A stretch of 64,000 nucleotides of DNA from an uncultured Solobacterium sp. (lineage in GTDB: Bacteria; Bacillota_I; Bacilli_A; Erysipelotrichales; Erysipelotrichaceae), in contig URYK01000011.1 in assembly GCA_900552125.1 (NCBI GenBank), forward strand, positions 12,564 through 76,563, given 5' to 3'. Below are positions 58,803 through 64,000 of the stretch, one piece after another (position 1 is the first letter of the stretch; every line of letters starts with the position of its first letter). The translations under genes and the position numbers were made by a program. The notes under the pieces are model-generated. The model ran no database searches and was not told the origin of the DNA. It was given only the letters and a program-made list of their open reading frames with translations.

Positions 58803-61800
58803 ATGAAGAAGACGAAAATTATAGGAGCAGTGTTAATAGCATCTATAACAGCTATGACAGTTTTTAGCAATGGTTCATTTCTATATGCACAGGAAAATAC
58901 TATTGCTTCAATTGATATTATTGATAAAACTGAGCCAATTGCTGATATAGAAGAAAACAACTCGATTGTTGAAGAAGAAACAAAAACAGTTGAAGAGAAA
59001 GCAGAAGCTTCATTAGAGAAAGAAAAGGTCAAATCGGATGTTCCATATACACTAGGTAGTGACATTGCATCAGAAATTGCAGACCAGAAAAATTTACAGG
59101 CAAACAATAGATTGTCTGGAAATTGTGGAGCAGAGAATAATGAAACAAATGTAACATGGGAACTGGAACAAAACAATAGTGACTCTAGTAATCCAACATA
59201 TACTTTAACTATTTCTGGAGCAGGTGATATGAAGGATTTCACTAATGGAACACAACCTTGGTACAATTTTCAAAATTCTATAACAAAATTAGAAATAGAT
59301 AATGGAATAACGCATATTGGAAGTCATTCTTTTCGTGGAACAAAAATATCTAATATCAAAATTCCAGATAGTGTAAGGACAATTGGGGATTACGCATTTA
59401 TTCAAAATAAGAATTTAGTTTCTATTACAGCTTCAGATATAAAAGGTCGAAATTTTAAAGTTGAAGACGATACTATATTTACATCCTATATTACAAAAAA
59501 TGATAAGGAAGGATGGGAACTAAGCTATTTTCCAATTGCTAAATATACAAATAAGTATACTGTACCTCAATTTGTTACATCAATAGGTGCCAATTCTATG
59601 CAAATGGCTATATTTAAAGAAGTTATTATCGAAACTCCTTGTTCAATTAACAGTTATGCTTTTGCGGGAAATGATATGCTTGAAAAAGTTGTACTTCCTG
59701 ATATGATTACGTTTGGAACAGAAGGTTTAAATATAGGCAGCGGATTTAATGGAACATTTGCTGGATGTACTCGGTTAATGACTATAGAAAACTTTGTGAA
59801 TGCCAATATTATAGAAATTGGTGAGAGTGTATTTAATCAAACAAATGTAACAAATCTTATTATTCCAGCTTCTGTAGTAAAAATCTCAGGTAATGCATTT
59901 TCAAATCCAAGTTCATATGTGTCAGTTATATTTGAAGAAGGAAGTCAGTTAAATACTGTTGAGAAGAGTGCTTTTACAAAAGATCAATTTAAAGCTCAAT
60001 TTGCAGAAAATGATATAAAAGCGTATTTAGCATTTGTTTCATCAGGATTTAAGGCCAATTTGGGTGATAAAAAATTACCAACTAGTGAAATATTTGTATA
60101 TGAATGGAGTGGCAATAATACTGTTTCCATTGTTGGTATTACAGATAAAGGGAAAAATAAAGATATCATTACAATTCCTGGGGAAGCGGAAGGGTATCCT
60201 ATTACACAAATCGCTGATTTTGTATTTCAGAATGATACTAATGTTGAAACAATAATATTTGAGAATGGTGTGCCAATCAATGTTGGAGAAAACGCATTTT
60301 TTGGATGTACTAATCTGTCAACATTTGATGCAGGAATACGACAAATTTCTTTAGATAATAATGCTCTTGGTAATAACCCTAAACTTTCCAGTGTGTATAT
60401 TCCTAATGCTTTAGAATTAGGTAGCAAAATATTTAGTATGTCTAATAATATAACACTTCTTTTGATTAATGGGACAGTTAAAACACAAGAAGATTCATTA
60501 TATAAGTCAAATGCTGATTCTTTAGTTATGAATAGTGGAGCTTTTTATGTTCTTGGACAAACAGCTGATATGGTGAATCAATTTGATACGATCGTTTCTG
60601 AAAAAGAAGATGTTAAGTTATCAAAAATAGTGTTTGGAGAAAACGGAATATTTCCAGATAAAACAGATTTTAAGAAAAATATATTAGCAACACCTAAGAG
60701 AGATAGATATATTTTTAAAGGGTGGTACGATAATGACAAATTTAATGGATTTCCTGTAACAAGTCCTCAGGCAGGAAAGAACTACTATGCAAAATGGGAG
60801 AAGAGTAATTATACTGTAGTTGATAAAGTTGATTTTGGATCATTAGATTATGGAAACTTAAGTTCAAAGAATATTAATGTAAAATTTGAGAACGAGACCG
60901 ATATTGTTTCCTCAGTAATTAGCAGTGATGAAGAAATATTTACTGTTAAAATTGATGATAGTAATAAAAATAACATTATTATTACTCCTAATAAAGATCT
61001 AACTGTTGGTACATACAATGAACAAATAGTAGTAACAACTAAAGATGGAGCAAATCATATTGTAGAGGTTAGCTTGGCTGTTGAGAAAGCTGAACCGGCA
61101 TATGAGATACCAAGTGATTTAACAGCTACTTATGGAGAAAAATTGTCTGATATTACGATACCTGCAGCAGATAATGGAACATTTACATGGAATAATCCGA
61201 ACGAAGAAGTAGGTAATGTTGGGTCAAAGTCATTTAAAGCTACATTTACACCAAAAGATACAAATAACTATAAAACTGTAGAATTGGAGATTCCTGTAAC
61301 TGTAACAAAGGCAGTTCCTTCTTATGAAATACCATCTAACCTGTCTGCAGTTGAAGGACAGACACTAGCTGATGTAGTTCTTCCTAATGGATTTACATGG
61401 CAGGATGTAACTACAACACCGGTAGGATCTTATGGTATAAATTCATTTTTTGTGACTTTTACACCAGAAGATACTACAAATTATGAAGTTGTAAAAAATA
61501 TACCTGTACAGATTGTAGTAAATCCAAAAATGGAAACTATTAATACTATGCCTGAGATTATTGCAAATGATGTGACTCTAACTGTTGGAGATGAATTTGA
61601 TCCATTGGCAAACGTAACAGCAAAAGATGCAGAGGATGGAGAAATCGCCCTAACAAAAGAAAACATCGTCTCAAATGATGTAGATACAAGCAAAGCAGGA
61701 ACATATCACGTTACATATAAAGTAACAGATAGTCAGGGAGCATCTACTGAAATTACGATTACAGTAACAGTAGAAGATAAAGGAACAGAAAAACCGGATG

Positions 61801-62039
61801 TTCCTACTACACCGGAAAAACCATCTGATCCAGATATTTCTGATAAACCAGCAGATACAAATACTACAGAAAAGACAGATGATTCAAAAACTCCTGTAAA
61901 AGCTAATACTTCTACTGAAGAATCAAAAGCTCCAGAAACAGGTAAAGAATCCAATATGATGTTATATGGATGGGGCTTGCTGCTTTCAGCTTTAGGAATT
62001 TCAGGAATTGTCTTTGCTAAACGTAGACGTTCAAGATAG
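58803..62039 (+). CDS. BspA-like leucine-rich-repeat surface protein with Ig-like domains and cell-wall anchor
   Basis: A 1078-residue secreted protein: signal peptide (1-30, ending 'FLYAQE'), a charged spacer, BspA/LRR_5 repeats (about 105-590, e.g. 'ITHIGSHSFRGTKISNIKIPDSVRTIGDYAF'-type turns), one Listeria-Bacteroides repeat (about 631-665, 'FKGWYDNDKFNGFPVT'), two related Ig-like modules (about 768-837 and 838-905, both starting 'YEIPS'), a DUF5011-like Ig domain (about 918-990), a proline-rich spacer and sorting motif APETG at 1043-1047, helix and RRRSR tail. BspA-like proteins bind host matrix proteins or other microbes. It lies 188 bases after the first surface gene. Confidence 0.88.
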   Translation: MKKTKIIGAVLIASITAMTVFSNGSFLYAQENTIASIDIIDKTEPIADIEENNSIVEEETKTVEEKAEASLEKEKVKSDVPYTLGSDIASEIADQKNLQANNRLSGNCGAENNETNVTWELEQNNSDSSNPTYTLTISGAGDMKDFTNGTQPWYNFQNSITKLEIDNGITHIGSHSFRGTKISNIKIPDSVRTIGDYAFIQNKNLVSITASDIKGRNFKVEDDTIFTSYITKNDKEGWELSYFPIAKYTNKYTVPQFVTSIGANSMQMAIFKEVIIETPCSINSYAFAGNDMLEKVVLPDMITFGTEGLNIGSGFNGTFAGCTRLMTIENFVNANIIEIGESVFNQTNVTNLIIPASVVKISGNAFSNPSSYVSVIFEEGSQLNTVEKSAFTKDQFKAQFAENDIKAYLAFVSSGFKANLGDKKLPTSEIFVYEWSGNNTVSIVGITDKGKNKDIITIPGEAEGYPITQIADFVFQNDTNVETIIFENGVPINVGENAFFGCTNLSTFDAGIRQISLDNNALGNNPKLSSVYIPNALELGSKIFSMSNNITLLLINGTVKTQEDSLYKSNADSLVMNSGAFYVLGQTADMVNQFDTIVSEKEDVKLSKIVFGENGIFPDKTDFKKNILATPKRDRYIFKGWYDNDKFNGFPVTSPQAGKNYYAKWEKSNYTVVDKVDFGSLDYGNLSSKNINVKFENETDIVSSVISSDEEIFTVKIDDSNKNNIIITPNKDLTVGTYNEQIVVTTKDGANHIVEVSLAVEKAEPAYEIPSDLTATYGEKLSDITIPAADNGTFTWNNPNEEVGNVGSKSFKATFTPKDTNNYKTVELEIPVTVTKAVPSYEIPSNLSAVEGQTLADVVLPNGFTWQDVTTTPVGSYGINSFFVTFTPEDTTNYEVVKNIPVQIVVNPKMETINTMPEIIANDVTLTVGDEFDPLANVTAKDAEDGEIALTKENIVSNDVDTSKAGTYHVTYKVTDSQGASTEITITVTVEDKGTEKPDVPTTPEKPSDPDISDKPADTNTTEKTDDSKTPVKANTSTEESKAPETGKESNMMLYGWGLLLSALGISGIVFAKRRRSR

Positions 62040-62258
62040 TGAATAGAAATACTATAGAAAAAGATGCCCTTTTATAGTTCAGAGCATCGCGGTTGATATC
62101 GTGATTATAAATGTATGACTTAATTTGTAATCATCTGTAAATCATAGGTTTCTTTGATAGGTTAAGAGTATTATACAGAAACATAAATAAGATATGAGAG
62201 ATCTTGATTCTCATTAAATATTATCTAGCAAGTTTTTGTTTTGAAGGAGGAATATATC

Positions 62259-62633
62259 GTGAAAGGATTACGTGTGTGGGACTTAATGGATAAAAAAATG
62301 TATTATGATGATTTTATGATCGGAACGGATGGGGAGCTTTATCAATTGCTTTCATATACAAATATCAATGAAGATGATTATGTTGTAAATATGGTTCCTG
62401 CCAAGACTTCACGTTATATTGTCATGAGAAGAAGCAAAAACACAGATAAACATGATATTCCGATATATGAGCATGATTTCATGAAGGGTCAGGATGGAAC
62501 TATATATAAAGTAGAGTACAGTGATGAGAAAGGCTTTTATGGATTAAATGAGAAGAATGAATGCCTAACAGTAGATTCATTGACCAAGTTTGAATGCATA
62601 GGAAGTGAATATGAAGGCTTATTAAAGGAATAA
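62259..62633 (+). CDS. YopX-family phage-type protein
   Basis: A 124-residue protein with the YopX start 'KGLRVWDLMDKKMYYDDF' and the paired beta modules 'GTDGELYQLLSYT' and 'GQDGTIYKVEYSDEKGFYG'. YopX proteins are common in phages and mobile elements, with unknown function. GTG 62259 is chosen because AAGGAGG lies eight bases upstream. It points to prophage or element debris at this end. The 219-base gap before it has short hairpins (GATGC/GCATC near 62065-62088) but no gene. Confidence 0.75.
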   Translation: MKGLRVWDLMDKKMYYDDFMIGTDGELYQLLSYTNINEDDYVVNMVPAKTSRYIVMRRSKNTDKHDIPIYEHDFMKGQDGTIYKVEYSDEKGFYGLNEKNECLTVDSLTKFECIGSEYEGLLKE

Positions 62634-62739
62634 TCAATCAAAAAGATTTAATGTGAAATATGATAAATGGCGGGAATTTAAAAGATTTCTGCCATTTTTT
62701 TCAAATAAGAAAATAAAAGAATCAAAAGGAGAAATTTTG

Positions 62740-62853
62740 ATGAGTAGGCTATATATTTATAAGACATTGATTTTAAATTTTGTAAATATTTTTGATTTAA
62801 CTTTATTGATTGTAATGATTATAACCTTTGTCTTTATAAAATTTAATATATAA
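62740..62853 (+). CDS. Tiny single-pass membrane peptide
   Basis: A 37-residue peptide, hydrophobic from about residue 8 ('ILNFVNIFDLTLLIVMIITF'). AAAAGGAG lies 10 bases before ATG 62740; a longer frame from 62653 lacks such a site. It could be a toxin-like or regulatory micropeptide, or a chance frame. Confidence 0.4.
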   Translation: MSRLYIYKTLILNFVNIFDLTLLIVMIITFVFIKFNI

Positions 62854-62869
62854 TCAACACTTAATAGAG

Positions 62870-63241
62870 AACAGAGATGTTTTTGATGAAGAAACATTTT
62901 AGATTCTTTATAAAGGGTTAATTAATGACTATACGACTGAAAATTTATCTGTTAATGCTAAATGTAGTACAAATGATAATTGATTTGCTGATATAAAAAT
63001 TGTTTTAGAATATGATTGGAAAAGTTTTTATACAATTATGAATAAGTAAGATACTATTCTTTTCATAAAAAATGATGATGAGGTCGGACTTGATGCTGTT
63101 CTAAAATCTGAATGCTTAATTTATTCAAATTGTATTGAGCATGCACTTTACTTTGTAGAAAATAAGCCTATGACAATAAAATGCAAATTCATACTCTATA
63201 TGATGAATGAAAATATGAATTTAAATGGATATAGATATTAA
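62870..63241 (+). pseudogene. Decayed gene of unknown family with three in-frame stops
   Basis: One frame stays coding-like across stops at 62900 (TAG), 62981 (TGA) and 63047 (TAA): pieces 'ILYKGLINDYTTENLSVNA', 'FADIKIVLEYDWKSFYTIM' and 'DTILFIKNDDEVGLDAVLKS' ... 'EHALYFVENKPMTIKCKF'. No frameshift is needed, only point stops, which suggests recent decay. The family is not recognised; size and acidic character would suit a small immunity-type protein, but that is a guess. The gap 62854-63354 holds nothing else I can identify. Confidence 0.5.
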
Positions 63242-63354
63242 ATTACAATAAATAATATGATATTCGGTTCTTGATAACAGAAACTTTCAAAGGACAAATT
63301 GAACAAAAGTAAATATATAAGATATTTATGAATTTATGTAGAGAGGTTAAATGT

Positions 63355-63996
63355 ATGAGTGAAGAAAAAAGAATATATAAAAAATACATAGGAGAAGAGG
63401 ATAAATTAGAAAAATTAACAAGTTGGTTTTATTTATTTCATGTAGTGATTGCTTTGCTTGCTAAAGAAGGTGATAACGAAAAATTAATAGGAGATTTAAT
63501 CAAAAATAAACTACATATCAACTATACATATACAAAGAAGAAAAAACCGTATAAAGAAATAAATATTGAAGAGTTGCAAGAGATAAGGTTAGAATACGAA
63601 TGCTATTATAGGATTTATAAAGAAAAGGAGTTTAATGACTTTAAAGAAATGGAAAATCATAAGCTAGTTTTATATGCGATCATAAAAAAATATTTTGAGG
63701 TTCTGCGAAAGGAAAGCATTACAAGTTTTCACAAGCTCGCACAAAATAATATGTTTAAAAAGATGAAAGGGGGATATATGAGCAGATATTTCGAAAATAA
63801 GCTTTCCAATTTTTCAGTAATTTTATTTTCTTTTCTTTCAATATTATTTTTTACTGCCTGTATAATAAGTCTCATCGTATTTGGTTTAGATTATTTAGGG
63901 ATATATAACTCAATATTTGTACCTCTTATAGTTTTGATAAGTCTAATTGAACTAACACACTCTAGCCGAGTGTGGGCTTTTTTGTATAAAGCCTAG
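63355..63996 (+). CDS. Unknown membrane protein
   Basis: A 213-residue protein. The first 150 residues are charged and helical ('YKKYIGEEDKLEKLTSWFYLFHV', 'IEELQEIRLEYECYYRIY'); two hydrophobic helices near residues 157-205 ('VILFSFLSILFFTACIISLIVF' region) end the chain. ATG 63355 follows GAGAGGTT. The last 14 codons run through a terminator-like hairpin, so the C-terminus may not be the original one. I do not recognise the family. Confidence 0.55.
   Translation: MSEEKRIYKKYIGEEDKLEKLTSWFYLFHVVIALLAKEGDNEKLIGDLIKNKLHINYTYTKKKKPYKEINIEELQEIRLEYECYYRIYKEKEFNDFKEMENHKLVLYAIIKKYFEVLRKESITSFHKLAQNNMFKKMKGGYMSRYFENKLSNFSVILFSFLSILFFTACIISLIVFGLDYLGIYNSIFVPLIVLISLIELTHSSRVWAFLYKA
63956..63983 (+). 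terminator. Terminator-like hairpin inside the end of the last gene
   Basis: CACACTC (63956-63962) pairs with GAGTGTG (63968-63974), then GGC and six T. It lies within the reading frame of the preceding CDS. Confidence 0.7.
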
Positions 63997-64000
63997 TCTA

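Overview
The window looks like chromosome of a low-GC member of the Bacillota, most likely a gut-type Erysipelotrichaceae relative. This is inferred from gene content and sequence style, not from a marker search. Several gene orders match Bacillus subtilis: rplU-prp-rpmA-obg, ruvAB, yrzE/yrbG/spoVB/comN/secDF/recJ/apt/relA, rimP-nusA-rnpM-ylxQ-infB-rbfA, and parE-parC. Starts often follow AGGTGATT-type Shine-Dalgarno sequences, and TTG starts are fairly common. I saw no rRNA, tRNA or CRISPR array.

Layout. 1-5.6 kb: end of a GreA-like gene, comEA-comEC (DNA uptake), holA, single-chain serine dehydratase, a flavodoxin-like protein and a GIY-YIG protein. 5.7-8.3 kb: a MerR-methyltransferase fusion behind a classic 19-bp-spacer promoter, an acetyltransferase, a broken NUDIX gene and a hemolysin III-type membrane protein. 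8.6-18.2 kb: a short-armed SMC, ftsY, ylxM, ackA, nrnA and dnaE. 18.2-32.8 kb: ribosomal L21/L27 with the protease Prp that matures L27, then obg, xth, ruvAB, the DUF421 and SpoVB-like genes, comN, secDF, recJ, apt and rsh/relA. 32.9-35.6 kb: an acetyltransferase and a PadR-controlled membrane-protein operon with a perfect operator-like palindrome. 35.6-44.2 kb: ydcF, tmcAL, a lipase-like hydrolase, yceD-rpmF and the rimP-rbfA translation/transcription operon. 44.3-54.6 kb: a CtpE-like P-type ATPase, an ABC-F protein, plsY, topoisomerase IV (parE-parC), a MazG-like protein and an acetyltransferase.

From about 54.6 kb the window becomes accessory. A decayed IS1595-like transposase is followed by a small Xer-like tyrosine recombinase. 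Right after it, two 28-bp sites with the Xer/dif layout (11-bp arm, 6-bp core, 11-bp arm) sit in inverted orientation around about 200 bp of AT-rich DNA. That segment carries a good promoter, which now points away from the genes to the right. After a long stretch without a recognised gene come two large cell-wall-anchored surface proteins: a duplicated beta-helix-like protein ending in TPDTG, and a BspA-like leucine-rich-repeat/Ig-like protein ending in APETG. I read this as a probable phase-variation switch (recombinase, invertible promoter and surface adhesins), currently in the OFF orientation. It is the most interesting thing in the window. The right end holds a YopX-like phage-type gene, a tiny membrane peptide, a decayed gene and an unknown membrane protein.

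Limits: functions come from recognising motifs and families by eye. Promoter and terminator calls are sequence readings without computed energies, and coordinates of sites were counted by hand.
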